From assembly GCA_017640725.1 (NCBI GenBank), contig JAEPQB010000001.1:1922001-1986000 (forward strand): DNA of 64,000 nucleotides. Reading direction: 5' to 3'. The notes under the pieces were generated by a model, which was given only the letters and a program-made list of their open reading frames with translations, had not been told where the DNA came from and ran no database searches. Made by a program: the position numbers and the translations under genes. Source of the stretch: Kordiimonadaceae bacterium (GTDB lineage Bacteria > Pseudomonadota > Alphaproteobacteria > Sphingomonadales > Kordiimonadaceae). Of the stretch, positions 1-9,138 are shown in pieces; position 1 is the first letter of the stretch; every line of letters starts with the position of its first letter.

Positions 1-653
1 ACCGATTCCGTCGGCAGGCCGAGCGGTATGAGCAATTCCTCAGTGATCAAATCGCCGATCGTTTTGCCACTCGCTTTTTCCAAGGCCGCAACCAACAAAG
101 CCCAACCAACCGGGTCGTGGCTGCTGATCTGGCCTGCGCTGCGCATGCTGATAGCAAACCGTTTCAGTGGTTTGCCATTCAGCGCGGCAATCAGAGGACG
201 CGGCACCATCGACAATGGCGGCGACGCAAACCCTGCGGTTTCCTGCAGCAAATGTTTGATATGAAGCGGTGCCCGAAACGGCGATCCAGGCACAATATCC
301 GGCAGCAGATCGGCAACCGGTTGGTCGAGGTCCAGCACCCCCTGGTCAACCAGGCGCAGCGTCACCAGGGACAGCAAACTTTTTTGTAAGCCGGAAAAGT
401 CCACCGCTTGTACCGGTTCGCCCCCAGCAGAAAATGTCTGGGTGCCGCTCAAATAAAACTGGAATTGGCTTTCTGTATTGGTTTGCAGTACGGGCAAAAC
501 AGTGTCTGGCTTCAAAACAATGCCTTGTGAACGGCTTGGCGTTGCAACAAAAACTGTCAGCGTGAGTGAGAGCACTGCAATTGCCAGATGGCTCAGTCTT
601 GATGAAATCGTGATGATACGCCGGTCCTTTTCTGCATTGCCAATCATGCACAT
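1..653 (-). CDS. Beta-lactamase-fold serine hydrolase homologue, catalytically degenerate, 3' end off window
   Basis: Reading leftwards from an ATG at 653 gives an open frame running off the window edge. An N-terminal hydrophobic stretch (about residues 18-35) suggests export. The body matches the PF00144 class C/penicillin-binding fold: a helix ending in LVDQGVLDLDQPV, then a HLLQETAGF segment (usually LLTHTSG), then a GWALLVAALEKASGK stretch and a PLGLPT ending. The catalytic SxxK position reads GLQK and the YxN position reads SHD, so both the nucleophile serine and the tyrosine are missing. The fold call rests on these aligned segments; loss of activity is inferred. A binding, sensing or regulatory role is possible. 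It is divergent from the deiodinase-like gene that follows. Confidence 0.72.
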   Translation of the reverse strand, partial: MCMIGNAEKDRRIITISSRLSHLAIAVLSLTLTVFVATPSRSQGIVLKPDTVLPVLQTNTESQFQFYLSGTQTFSAGGEPVQAVDFSGLQKSLLSLVTLRLVDQGVLDLDQPVADLLPDIVPGSPFRAPLHIKHLLQETAGFASPPLSMVPRPLIAALNGKPLKRFAISMRSAGQISSHDPVGWALLVAALEKASGKTIGDLITEELLIPLGLPTES

Positions 654-725
654 GCTCGCCTATTAAGCCAAAACCACTATAGAATGGTCCTGTGCACTGC
701 CGCAATTGGGAAGGGAAGCGAAGCT

Positions 726-1397
726 GTGTCTAAAGCGAAATTTGTTGAACACACCACATTCATCCACCGCGAGCCTAAAGAAATGATCTCGCGGTCAGCG
801 GACTTTCTGGATCTGATGAAACGGCGCCGAACCGTGCGGGAGTTTTCTGACCGCCCAGTCCCGCGTGAAGTGATTGAAAATGCGATATTGACAGCAGGTC
901 GCGCACCTTCAGGGGCAAACAAGCAGCCTTGGCATTTTGCCGCAATTTCTGCGCCTGAGATGAAGGCCAAGTTTCGCGAAGCTGCGGAGGTTGAAGAGCG
1001 CGAGTTTTATGGTGGGCGGGCATCCGAGGAATGGCTCGAAGACCTGTTGCCGTTCGGCACCGATGAAAACAAGCCTTTCCTTGAGATTGCGCCCTGGTTG
1101 ATTGCGGTTTTTCGCCAGTCTTATGGTGTGGACGAAGAATCAGGGGATCGCTCAAAGAATTACTATGTGCATGAAAGTGCAGGCCTGGCGGCGGGCTTTT
1201 TGATTGCAGCACTCCACAATGCGGGACTGGCGACCTTGACGCACACGCCGTCTCCAATGGGTTTTTTGAACGAGCTTTGTGGCCGCCCTAAAAACGAACA
1301 TGCGACGATGCTTGTGGTGGCGGGCTTCCCGGCAGACAAAGTCACCGTGCCGGACATTGACAAAAAATCCTTAGAAGAAATTTCTACCTGGCTTTGA
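726..1397 (+). CDS. Nitroreductase-superfamily flavoenzyme, iodotyrosine deiodinase-like
   Basis: Flavin-dependent nitroreductase-fold protein of 223 residues. The sequence resembles mammalian iodotyrosine deiodinase rather than generic nitroreductases: the N-terminal KRRRTVREFSDRPVP segment, APSGANKQPW for FMN binding, and a C-terminal GRPKNEHATMLVVAGFPA followed by a VTVPDI stretch. The active-site lid aligns without gaps: E91, Y95 and K116 sit where the human enzyme has the Glu, Tyr and Lys that grip the zwitterion of halotyrosine. I chose the GTG at 726, which has an AAGGGAAG-like ribosome site; an ATG at 684 has none and would add 14 unconserved residues. The likely reaction is reductive dehalogenation of halogenated tyrosines, plausible in a marine organism; substrate is inferred. 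Convergent with the next gene, 6 bases apart. Confidence 0.8.
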   Translation: MSKAKFVEHTTFIHREPKEMISRSADFLDLMKRRRTVREFSDRPVPREVIENAILTAGRAPSGANKQPWHFAAISAPEMKAKFREAAEVEEREFYGGRASEEWLEDLLPFGTDENKPFLEIAPWLIAVFRQSYGVDEESGDRSKNYYVHESAGLAAGFLIAALHNAGLATLTHTPSPMGFLNELCGRPKNEHATMLVVAGFPADKVTVPDIDKKSLEEISTWL

Positions 1398-1403
1398 GGC
1401 CTG

Positions 1404-2276
1404 TTAAAACTGGGTCATAAACCCAAAGCCAACCGTGGTCTGGAAAGTGGATCCGTTGGGGCCTTGCACGAGAGGGCTGTCCGCGGCGTCGCCGAACAGG
1501 TGGCCGACTGAAACGAGGCCGAGAAAGCGGGCGCGGTCGCTAAGTTGATATGAGCCAATCACGTTCAGGTTTACATCTGAAACGCCGCTTCTGGCTTCAA
1601 ATGCAGGTAAGCCAAACTCAGACGTTGCAGCGTCTTCCTGTGTGATGCCGAAGTTGCGTTGCATGCCTTTGTTGGAGAGCCAGCGTGCCCGCACGGCGGC
1701 AATGGCGGCAAATTTCTCTTTCTGATAAATACCGTGCCCCGCCGTGAGGCGCACAGACTGCCCCAGTCCGTCACCCAGAGCTTGGCGAAAATCGATGGAT
1801 GCAAGGCCTGCTCTGGTTCTATAGCGCGCGAACGCGCCAGTTTCGAAAACGGTATCAATATCGCGAATGCCGCGCAAAATCGGATTCCGATCAGCGCTTC
1901 GGCCAAACGCAAGGTTCAGGAGAGGGCCCGCTTCAAAATTGCCTTCCTTAATGGCTGCGTAAGTCAACATGCCACCATCAATACGAAGCCGCTCGCCGTA
2001 TCGTATTTCCAAAAGTGGTAACACCCGAAATCCATAATCATCGGCACCAACATAGTCAGGGATAATGCCGGCGCCCAGGCCCGCTCGGAAGGTCAGGCCT
2101 TCCACTTCTAGCGCGTCGGGCCACAGGCTATCCAGGCCGCTGTGCATGGTCTCAATGATGTTGGCAAAACTGTCACCGAAAGTCTGGGCCTTAGCTGGCT
2201 GCGCAAGAAGTAGGATTGGCAGCAACATCAAGCTCCGGCAAACAGCAGTAAGAAATGCGCAGTGACCCCTAATCAC
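1404..2276 (-). CDS. MipA/OmpV family outer membrane protein
   Basis: 290-residue exported beta-barrel protein. A signal peptide with a LLPILLLAQPAKA core ends near residue 30. The body has the family pattern: GADDYGFRVLPLLEIRYG near residue 75, a GPLLNLAFGR strand, then LRGIRDIDTVFETGAF. The chain ends in phenylalanine after alternating hydrophobic strands, as expected for insertion by the BAM complex. The start is GTG, supported by AAAGGAAA about seven bases upstream. The family is linked to scaffolding of cell-wall enzymes in E. coli (MipA) and to osmoregulated or antibiotic-related porin-like roles elsewhere; the role here cannot be fixed. It stands alone between a convergent flavoenzyme and a co-directional MATE pump. 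Confidence 0.85.
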   Translation of the reverse strand: MIRGHCAFLTAVCRSLMLLPILLLAQPAKAQTFGDSFANIIETMHSGLDSLWPDALEVEGLTFRAGLGAGIIPDYVGADDYGFRVLPLLEIRYGERLRIDGGMLTYAAIKEGNFEAGPLLNLAFGRSADRNPILRGIRDIDTVFETGAFARYRTRAGLASIDFRQALGDGLGQSVRLTAGHGIYQKEKFAAIAAVRARWLSNKGMQRNFGITQEDAATSEFGLPAFEARSGVSDVNLNVIGSYQLSDRARFLGLVSVGHLFGDAADSPLVQGPNGSTFQTTVGFGFMTQF

Positions 2277-2378
2277 GATGGTTTCCTTTCCCTAATCAAT
2301 TTCATATTTTGAAACAGAAATTGGTAAAATCAAGGCAAAAGCAAGTCTAAAAAATAACCAAAAGTTGATGTAACTTTT

Positions 2379-3770
2379 TCAGACTTTGTCGGCTTCTTTC
2401 TGAATTTCAATACGCGCTAAATGCCAAAACCGCAAAAGTTGCAGTGCAAATGACACAATCACGCCAATAGCCATGCCTTCCATCAGCCCACGAAATCCGC
2501 GTTCTAATTGAATACCTAGGCCATAACTTGTGGGCAGCATAACAAGAATGAAGGCCGTTGCTTGCAAGTATGTGGGCCACCAGGTTTCTTTGTAGCCGCG
2601 CAGAATCATTGAGGCGACCATCTGGGCCGCGTCAAACAGCATGCCCACCACATAAATGGCGGCGATAGGCACCAATAGAACAACGATTCTGACGTCTTCC
2701 GTGAAAATTGCGATGAGCGGCTCAATAAAGATGAAGATACCAATGGCCATAGACCCTACCACGGCAAAAGTTAGGGCAATGCCCGTGATTGAAGCTAGCG
2801 CTGCATCCCTGCCATCAAGGCGAGAGAGCGCGATGCCGACGCGTACACTGGAGGCCACGCCGATCCCGATAGAGATCATCAGCGGAATACCCAGCACCTG
2901 ATAAACCACGCCAAAGGAGGCAAGTGGCACGGTGCCAAGCCACCCACAGAAAATGCTGAGCGCAGAAAAAGCCAGCACTTCCGCGGCTAGCGAAACGCCA
3001 GAGGCATAACCCATCTGCCGCTGGTCGCGCCATTCAGGCAGTTTCTGGCCGTGGGGTTCCTTTACATGGAATTTTCTAAGTGAAGGGGCGTACCAAACGA
3101 ATGCGAGCGCGCTTAAGGCCATAAACCAGCGCACACCCGTGGATGCCCAGGCGGAACCGGCGGCCCCAAGCTCAGGTGCCCCAAACTCGCCAAAAATGAG
3201 CATGTAATTCAGCACCAGATTCACAATGTTCGCGCCCAGCATCAGGTAAAAACCCACATGGCCGCGCTTTATGCCTTCCAGAAACATGGTGCAATTCACA
3301 AACAGCGCATGCCCTGGCAAGCCCAGCGCCAAAATCCGCACAAGCTCTCCACTAACCTCGGCGTTTTCAGCACTTTGACCGAGGTAGGTGAGCCAGGTTT
3401 CGGCCGGCCAACACACAAGTACCAGCAACACCCCAATACCCAGGGAGAAAGGAAGAGAGCGCTGCCAGACTTTACCCGCACCCCGAAAATCAGCACTGCC
3501 ATACGCGTTCGCTGTATAAATTGTGATGCCAGACAACAGACCCAAGCCGGTCACCAGTGCTGTCATGATAATTGATTGGTTGGCAAGGTTCAGCCACGCC
3601 AGGTGCTGGGTGGCATAGTGGCCCACCATCGCGGTATCGACCATGGCAAGCGCCATCAGGCCAATCCGCATCATAACGGCAGGCACAGCAAGCCGCACGA
3701 GCTCTCGCACGTGACGCTTGATCCTGGCTCTAAGCCAGGCTGGCTCAAACAGGCTTGCTGCCGTATCCAT
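2379..3770 (-). CDS. MATE family efflux transporter
   Basis: 463-residue inner-membrane protein with about twelve hydrophobic helices and the duplicated MATE architecture: an N-terminal LVRLAVPAVMMRIGLMALAM helix followed by DTAMVGHY, the family's first-bundle signature, and a second half beginning near KLPEWRDQRQMGYASG. Such pumps exchange Na+ or H+ for cationic drugs and dyes or metabolites. The ATG at 3770 gives a normal family length and has GGAA upstream; in-frame starts at 3851 and 3923 would add a tail unlike the family. It is divergently placed from the OPT transporter with a 179-base intergenic region between them. The exported substrate cannot be read from sequence. Confidence 0.9.
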   Translation of the reverse strand: MDTAASLFEPAWLRARIKRHVRELVRLAVPAVMMRIGLMALAMVDTAMVGHYATQHLAWLNLANQSIIMTALVTGLGLLSGITIYTANAYGSADFRGAGKVWQRSLPFSLGIGVLLVLVCWPAETWLTYLGQSAENAEVSGELVRILALGLPGHALFVNCTMFLEGIKRGHVGFYLMLGANIVNLVLNYMLIFGEFGAPELGAAGSAWASTGVRWFMALSALAFVWYAPSLRKFHVKEPHGQKLPEWRDQRQMGYASGVSLAAEVLAFSALSIFCGWLGTVPLASFGVVYQVLGIPLMISIGIGVASSVRVGIALSRLDGRDAALASITGIALTFAVVGSMAIGIFIFIEPLIAIFTEDVRIVVLLVPIAAIYVVGMLFDAAQMVASMILRGYKETWWPTYLQATAFILVMLPTSYGLGIQLERGFRGLMEGMAIGVIVSFALQLLRFWHLARIEIQKEADKV

Positions 3771-3949
3771 TTTGGTTCCAGTCGATAGTTTGGTCCGCCC
3801 ACAAGGGCAAAGATGCCCCAACCCGTTTGAGAGGGTTGGAGCATCACTCATTCCTGTGTTAGTGCTATGCCTGTTTAGGGGGGCTGGCAAGCCCAAAAGG
3901 GCCAAATGCCAGCAAATGTACAAGTATCTATTTTCGGGGAGGGATATCC

Positions 3950-5689
3950 GTGTCAGATCAAACTGTCACCGCCGACGGGCCAATTACCCGCGGCGCGTAT
4001 CCAGAGCTGTCGACCCATGCGGTTATCGTCGGCTATGTTTTGGGTGTCATCATTGCGCTTTCGATCGGTTATGCGAGCCTCACGCTCGGTTTTTCTATCG
4101 AGGGGTCAGAGCTCGCTGCCATTCTGGGCTTCGGTATTTTGCGCGGCATTTTGCGTCGCCGGTCGATTGTTGAGAACAACGTCACTCAAACAGTTGCGAG
4201 TGCCGTAAACGGTGCGTCATCGGGCATGATGTTTTCTGTGCCCGCAATCTTCATATTGGGGTATGGCAACGACTTTGACCCATACATCCTGACATTTGGG
4301 GCGATTGCCGGCGCATTCCTTGGCATTGCGTTCATCATCCCCCTCAGGAAGCAGATGATAGACTTTGAGCGGTTGACCTATCCTGGCGGTGTCGCCGTTG
4401 CTTCGATCCTGAAATCACCGGGTGCGGGCATTGAAAAAGCCAAGCTGCTGATTGGCGCGATGATCTTTTCGGCGGCCATTCATGTCGTGACCATCGTATT
4501 TGAATACGACAATTTCCCACTGTTTTCGATGCTTGGACTGCCTGATTATCTGAACGGCACCTGGTATTTGTCGCTTATGACAGCCGGCGTGGCCTTCATT
4601 GCTGGTCGCGGTGGTCTTGCCTTCATTATTGGCGGCTACGTCTGTTATTGGGTGCTGGCGCCGCTTCTGGATCTCACGAGCATGTTCCCCATTGTTGATG
4701 GTGTGGTGCTTTCCGATCCGGGCAGCTTGCGCGTACTTCTGTTCCGCCCAACCGGCATTGGCATGCTGATTGGGGGCGCAGTGATTGGTGTCATATTCGC
4801 CTTCCCGCTCATTCGCTCAGCCGTTAAGTCAATGCAGTCGTCTTCCAAGGTTGAAAGCGCGATGAGCCGCGATGAGATGCCGATCAAGCTTCTGTATTTC
4901 GCGATCGTGGGCGCCGCCATCCTCTTGGGTGTTATGGCTGTTACGTCCGCAGAGGAAGTCGGTCTGGCGCGCGGCCTGATGATGGCGATCCTCGGTACGC
5001 TTTGGATCTGGATGGCTGGCATTATCCTCTCCGAAGCGATTGGCCGTACGAACTGGTCACCGCTTTCCGGCATGACGCTGGTTGCTGTTACCATCCTGAT
5101 CATGATTACGCAGAGCTTTGGCGGCATGGATACGGGTCAAGCCATTGTCGCTTCTGTAACCGTTGGGGCGGCGACTTGCGTCGCCATGAGTCAGGCGACC
5201 GACCTGATGCTGGACTTGAAGACCGGCTATTTGGTTGGTGCAACACCGCGCATGCAGCAGATGGGGCAGTTTGCCGGTGCCTGGCTTGGCCCGATTGTCA
5301 TCATCGTGCTCATATTTGTGCTCCACAACGCCTTTGGTCTTGGGTCTGACAAATTGCCAGCGCCGCAAGGCCAAGCGCTTGCGTCCATGGTGCAGGGTAT
5401 CACTGGCGGTGATGTTCCGATTGAGAAGTATCTGGCCGGTGCGGCACTAGGTGCCTTGTTGTCTGCGGTCCAGGGCGGTCTAGGCATTACAGTGGGGCTC
5501 GGTTTTTACCTGCCGTTCAACATTGTGCTCACATACTCCTTGGGTACGCTGGTGCGCGAGATTTCTGATCGCAAAATGGGGCACCATTGGTCTGACAATA
5601 AGGGCATTCCAATTGCGGCTGGCCTTATCGTTGGCGAGGCCCTGATGGGCGTCGGTAACGCCGTTAACATCATCATGAACGCAAGCTAG
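3950..5689 (+). CDS. OPT/YSL superfamily oligopeptide (or metal-chelate) transporter
   Basis: 579-residue polytopic membrane protein with about fourteen to sixteen hydrophobic segments. The OPT signature is clear at the N-terminus (YGLR-like GYASLTLGFSIEGSELAAI) and at the NGASSGMMFSVPA segment, with the long IGLGFYLPF-like run before the C-terminus. The start is GTG with a strong GGGGAGGG site about seven bases upstream. OPT proteins import small peptides or peptide- and nicotianamine-chelated metals by proton symport. Directly downstream lie a small membrane protein, then genes for four exported or peptide-active enzymes, so import of short, possibly proline-rich, peptides is the reasonable inference. 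Confidence 0.88.
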   Translation: MSDQTVTADGPITRGAYPELSTHAVIVGYVLGVIIALSIGYASLTLGFSIEGSELAAILGFGILRGILRRRSIVENNVTQTVASAVNGASSGMMFSVPAIFILGYGNDFDPYILTFGAIAGAFLGIAFIIPLRKQMIDFERLTYPGGVAVASILKSPGAGIEKAKLLIGAMIFSAAIHVVTIVFEYDNFPLFSMLGLPDYLNGTWYLSLMTAGVAFIAGRGGLAFIIGGYVCYWVLAPLLDLTSMFPIVDGVVLSDPGSLRVLLFRPTGIGMLIGGAVIGVIFAFPLIRSAVKSMQSSSKVESAMSRDEMPIKLLYFAIVGAAILLGVMAVTSAEEVGLARGLMMAILGTLWIWMAGIILSEAIGRTNWSPLSGMTLVAVTILIMITQSFGGMDTGQAIVASVTVGAATCVAMSQATDLMLDLKTGYLVGATPRMQQMGQFAGAWLGPIVIIVLIFVLHNAFGLGSDKLPAPQGQALASMVQGITGGDVPIEKYLAGAALGALLSAVQGGLGITVGLGFYLPFNIVLTYSLGTLVREISDRKMGHHWSDNKGIPIAAGLIVGEALMGVGNAVNIIMNAS

Positions 5690-5700
5690 GGAGAGAGAAG

Positions 5701-6255
5701 ATGAGAACAATTTCCATATTGATTGTCATGGCCGCTTTTCTTGGTGGTGCATTTTTGACCTCGCTTGATCAGACCTACGTCGATTGGGCTATGTTTATCC
5801 CGGTGATGGTTGGCGGTGTGATTGGCGTGGTGCTGATGAAACGTCAGGAGGCTGCAGAAGCGCGGTCATCAGACAAGCTTGCCAACAATCGGCGTGTGCT
5901 AGAGGAAAGCCTCGACAACATCGTCAAAAACCTCGAGGCGCTTGATGGCCGAAAGGACGCCATACCAACGTATGATATGCGTTTCGAGATCGACAAATTG
6001 TTTCGGGATGACCTGTTTGCCTTTGCCGATGCACGCGACAGCATGAAGCATATCTTCGGGCTGCAGTCCTATGCTGACATTATGTCGAGCTTTGCGGCCG
6101 GTGAGCGCTATATCAACCGCGTCTGGTCCGCGTCGACTGATGGTTACATGGACGAGGTGCTGCTGTATGTGGAGAAGTCGCTATCGCAGTTCAAGCATGC
6201 GAAAGAAGAGTTCGACAAAGCGGCAACAGCTGCACAAGTCGCGGCTGTTGCCTAA
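5701..6255 (+). CDS. Small membrane protein with two TM helices and coiled-coil tail, OPT partner candidate
   Basis: 184 residues, family not recognised. Two hydrophobic helices (about residues 4-20 and 28-46) anchor a charged cytoplasmic helical tail rich in E, K and R from about residue 48, likely coiled coil. It begins 11 bases after the OPT stop codon, with AGGGAGAGAAG as ribosome site, so the two genes are almost certainly co-transcribed; a strong terminator follows. I infer an accessory or regulatory partner of the transporter. No catalytic motif is visible. Confidence 0.7.
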   Translation: MRTISILIVMAAFLGGAFLTSLDQTYVDWAMFIPVMVGGVIGVVLMKRQEAAEARSSDKLANNRRVLEESLDNIVKNLEALDGRKDAIPTYDMRFEIDKLFRDDLFAFADARDSMKHIFGLQSYADIMSSFAAGERYINRVWSASTDGYMDEVLLYVEKSLSQFKHAKEEFDKAATAAQVAAVA

Positions 6256-6283
6256 CTGGCGAGCGCCCGACTAGTCTTTTTTT

Positions 6284-6311
6284 CCCGGTCCGTTCGCGGA
6301 CCGGGTTTTTT
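6284..6311 (+). terminator. Intrinsic terminator after the OPT operon
   Basis: Perfect 8-base stem CCCGGTCC/GGACCGGG with a six-base loop GTTCGC, followed by six T. It ends the OPT transcript 28 bases after the small membrane gene. Confidence 0.93.
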
Positions 6312-6433
6312 ATGAGTGCCCCCTACTCACAAAGGATTGTCCAACGATAAGCTTATGTTTTCTTGACCCGCAAACGCCCCATTTCTATCCTCGCCGTTCT
6401 CGTTTAGGGCGACACGGTGGGAAGGGTTCACTC

Positions 6434-8491
6434 ATGAAATATAGAGCATGTATGCGCACGCTAGGCGCTGCATTCGGCGTTGCGACGTTCACTATTGTGG
6501 CGACAGCAGAAGACGACAACAAAGCACACCTCTTTCAGTCGGAAGATATTTTTGGTCTGGAAGTCGCCACTGGCCCTCAGGTCTCGCCGGACGGTGAAGA
6601 TGTGGTTTATGTGCGGCGCTCCAATGACATAATGACGGATAGAACACGCTCCAATATCTGGATTGCGGATGTTGACGGCGACGATCACAGGCCGCTGTTG
6701 TCGGGCAAAAAGAATTTTACGTCTCCTCGCTGGTCGCCTGACGGCAGCAAAATCGCTTACGTCTCCAATGTGGAAGGTGGCACATCGCAAATTTATGTGC
6801 GCTGGATGGATACCGGACAAACCGCTTTGCTTACCAATGTGCAATCCGGCCCGTCCAATATGGCCTGGTCGCCGGATGGCAAGCACATCGCTTTTACGAT
6901 GTCTGTCCCATCGAAGGAAAAGCCGTTCAGCGTGAAAATGCCGAAAAAGCCCAAAGGCGCAAAATGGTCACCTGACTTTAAATACATCACCAAGGCACGC
7001 TATCAGGCGGATGGTCGCGGCATTCTTGACCCTGCCTATACGCACATTTTTATCGTTGATGCAGAGGGTGGCATTGCGCGCCAGTTAACCAGCGGAAACT
7101 ACCACCATCGAGGCAGCCTAAGCTGGGCAGCGGACAGTTCAAAAATCTATTTTTCAGCCAACCGCAGTGACAATTGGGAATATGAAAGCCGGGAAGCAGA
7201 CATCTTCACCGTGGATCTTGCGGGCGTTATCACTCAAATAACTGACGCATCCGGCGCCGAGACCGGGCCCAAGGTGTCCCCTGATGGAAGCCGACTGGCC
7301 TACCTGAAAAGGGACGGAGAGAAACTTGCTTATCGCAACCGTTTTCTTCATGTGGCTGATATTGGCGAAGACGGATCGCTTGATAACGACCGGAACCTGT
7401 CAGCCGATATCGATAATTCCCTTTCCAACATCATATGGGATGGCAATCGGGCCGTCTATTATCAGCAAACCGTGCGCGGCGTGACCGAAGTTGGGCGGGT
7501 AACGCTAAGCGGTAAGCACGAACAGACTATCGGTGGTTTGGGGAGTGTTTCACTTGGCAGACCATATGCCAGCGGCACGTACCATGCTGCGGGCGACACT
7601 ATCGCCTTTACAAAAGGCCGGCATGATCGCCCGGCAGATTTGCATGTTCTTAGCGGGCGCAATAAGCGCCAATTGACACGCCTCAACGAAGACTTGTTAG
7701 AACACAAAACGCTCGGTGACATCCATGAAGTGATCTACAACTCTTCCATCGACGGTGAAGAAATTCAGGGCTGGTACATCACGCCTCCCGGATATGACCC
7801 ATCCAAAACCTACCCACTTATCCTTGAAATTCATGGCGGGCCGCACCTGTCCTATGGCCCCCATTTTTCCGCAGAACTGCAGCGTATGGCGGCGGAGGGT
7901 TATGTCGTTTTCTATGACAATCACCGCGGCAGCACAGGCTACGGCGAACGGTTTGCCTTGTTGCTGCAGGGCAAATATTCGTCAGAATATGATTTTGCAG
8001 ATCATATGTCGGGCATTGATGCGCTGATCGAAAAAGGCATTGTTGACCCTGAAAAGCTGTACATCACAGGCGGCTCTGCTGGTGGGATCGCGAGCGCTTA
8101 TGCGATTGGCCTGACGGATCGCTTCAAAGCGGCTGTAGTCGCCAAGCCGGTGATCAACTGGCTCTCAAAAGTGCTAACCGCGGATAGTGGCCTCGGCCAG
8201 ATCCCCAACCAGTTTCCCGGCATGCCTTGGGAGCATGTTGAGCACTATTGGAAACGGTCGCCTCTGTCATTGGTGGGCAATGTGACAACCCCCACCTTGT
8301 TAATCACCGGTGAAGAGGACAAGCGGACGCCGATATCGGAGACTGAGCAATTTTATCAGGCGCTCAAGCTCAGAAAAATTGACACCGTAATGGTGCGCGT
8401 GCCGGGCAGCCCGCATGGCATTGCGGGCCGGCCTTCGCGCCTGATCGGTAAGGTGGAAAACATCCTCGGCTGGTTCAAAAAATACGAGTGA
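6434..8491 (+). CDS. Exported S9 family prolyl oligopeptidase-type peptidase
   Basis: 685-residue serine peptidase. A signal peptide (about residues 1-25, ending ATA) implies periplasmic location. The N-terminal half is a WD40-like beta-propeller with repeated SPDG turns; the C-terminal third is an alpha/beta hydrolase of the DPP-IV/acylaminoacyl-peptidase type. The triad is visible: S548 in GGSAGG, D629 in GEEDKRTP, H661 in GSPHG, with an oxyanion EIHGGPH segment upstream. Such enzymes trim dipeptides or acylated residues from short peptides, often beside proline. The ATG has GGAAGGG eight bases upstream. It has its own terminator, and sits between the OPT transporter and RidA/prolidase/M24 genes, fitting extracytoplasmic peptide scavenging. 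Confidence 0.92.
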   Translation: MKYRACMRTLGAAFGVATFTIVATAEDDNKAHLFQSEDIFGLEVATGPQVSPDGEDVVYVRRSNDIMTDRTRSNIWIADVDGDDHRPLLSGKKNFTSPRWSPDGSKIAYVSNVEGGTSQIYVRWMDTGQTALLTNVQSGPSNMAWSPDGKHIAFTMSVPSKEKPFSVKMPKKPKGAKWSPDFKYITKARYQADGRGILDPAYTHIFIVDAEGGIARQLTSGNYHHRGSLSWAADSSKIYFSANRSDNWEYESREADIFTVDLAGVITQITDASGAETGPKVSPDGSRLAYLKRDGEKLAYRNRFLHVADIGEDGSLDNDRNLSADIDNSLSNIIWDGNRAVYYQQTVRGVTEVGRVTLSGKHEQTIGGLGSVSLGRPYASGTYHAAGDTIAFTKGRHDRPADLHVLSGRNKRQLTRLNEDLLEHKTLGDIHEVIYNSSIDGEEIQGWYITPPGYDPSKTYPLILEIHGGPHLSYGPHFSAELQRMAAEGYVVFYDNHRGSTGYGERFALLLQGKYSSEYDFADHMSGIDALIEKGIVDPEKLYITGGSAGGIASAYAIGLTDRFKAAVVAKPVINWLSKVLTADSGLGQIPNQFPGMPWEHVEHYWKRSPLSLVGNVTTPTLLITGEEDKRTPISETEQFYQALKLRKIDTVMVRVPGSPHGIAGRPSRLIGKVENILGWFKKYE

Positions 8492-8532
8492 TCCATTCGA
8501 TTGATCACTCATCTCAGGTTTGAAACGTCTTG

Positions 8533-8562
8533 TCCCGGTCCGCTCGCGGTCCGGGATTTTTT
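8533..8562 (+). terminator. Intrinsic terminator after the S9 peptidase gene
   Basis: Stem TCCCGGTCCGC paired with GCGGTCCGGGA around a two-base loop, one T-T mismatch, then six T. Sequence closely resembles the terminator at 6284, including the CCCGGTCC core. Confidence 0.88.
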
Positions 8563-8608
8563 GTGCAGTGTTCGCAACAAAAATGAAAAGCCAGATCAGG
8601 AGACGAAA

Positions 8609-9076
8609 ATGGCAACCAAATTCAGCACGGCGGCTACACTCGCGGCACTCATGGTTTCGGGCACCGCATTCGCAGAAGATCAAACCGCCCGCGACCGCGC
8701 GGAAGCTATTGTTCCAGATGGTTGGGAACAGTTTTCTCAGGATTGGGGTTTTGCGCCCGCTATCAAGATTGACAACCGTGTTTATGTGTCTGGCGTGATT
8801 GCCGCCCCTTATGAAGGCGATGTTAAAGAAGGGTATCGCCGGGCTTGGCGCACCATCGAGCAGATGCTGATAAAAGCGGGCGCAAGCCTGGACGATATCG
8901 TTGAGATGACCACCTTTCACACGGATATCGCTAACCAGATGGACGATTTCAAGCTTGTAAAAAACGAATTCATCAAAGCGCCGTTTCCCGCCTGGACTGG
9001 CATCGGAACGAACGGTTTGGTGCTTCCCACAGGCCTCGTGGAGATTAGAGTCACGGCGCACATCACGGGTGACTAA
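8609..9076 (+). CDS. Exported RidA/YjgF-like protein
   Basis: 155 residues with a clear signal peptide (cleavage near residue 22 after GTAFA). The mature part is the RidA/YER057c/UK114 fold: a VYVSGVIAAP strand, VKEGYRRAWRTIEQMLIKAG helix and the classic SLDDIVEMTTFHTDI segment, ending EIRVTAHI. Cytosolic RidA hydrolyses reactive enamines/imines through a conserved arginine near the C-terminus, and ELR/EIRV is in the right place. An exported version beside peptidases is uncommon; the substrate is unknown. The ATG at 8609 follows AGGAGA; upstream in-frame codons overlap the terminator and are rejected. Confidence 0.85.
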   Translation: MATKFSTAATLAALMVSGTAFAEDQTARDRAEAIVPDGWEQFSQDWGFAPAIKIDNRVYVSGVIAAPYEGDVKEGYRRAWRTIEQMLIKAGASLDDIVEMTTFHTDIANQMDDFKLVKNEFIKAPFPAWTGIGTNGLVLPTGLVEIRVTAHITGD

Positions 9077-9138
9077 GCAGATAGACAGGTGCGCTAAGGC
9101 CCTCTAAAGTCTCACCAATGAGTAAATGGGAGGGGTTT

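Noticed and set aside
684-725. Upstream start for the deiodinase-like gene
   Set aside because: No ribosome site and no match to family N-termini; GTG at 726 is preferred.
8300-9061. 253-codon minus-strand frame over the S9 and RidA genes
   Set aside because: Antisense to two well-supported genes and crosses their terminator; no domain.
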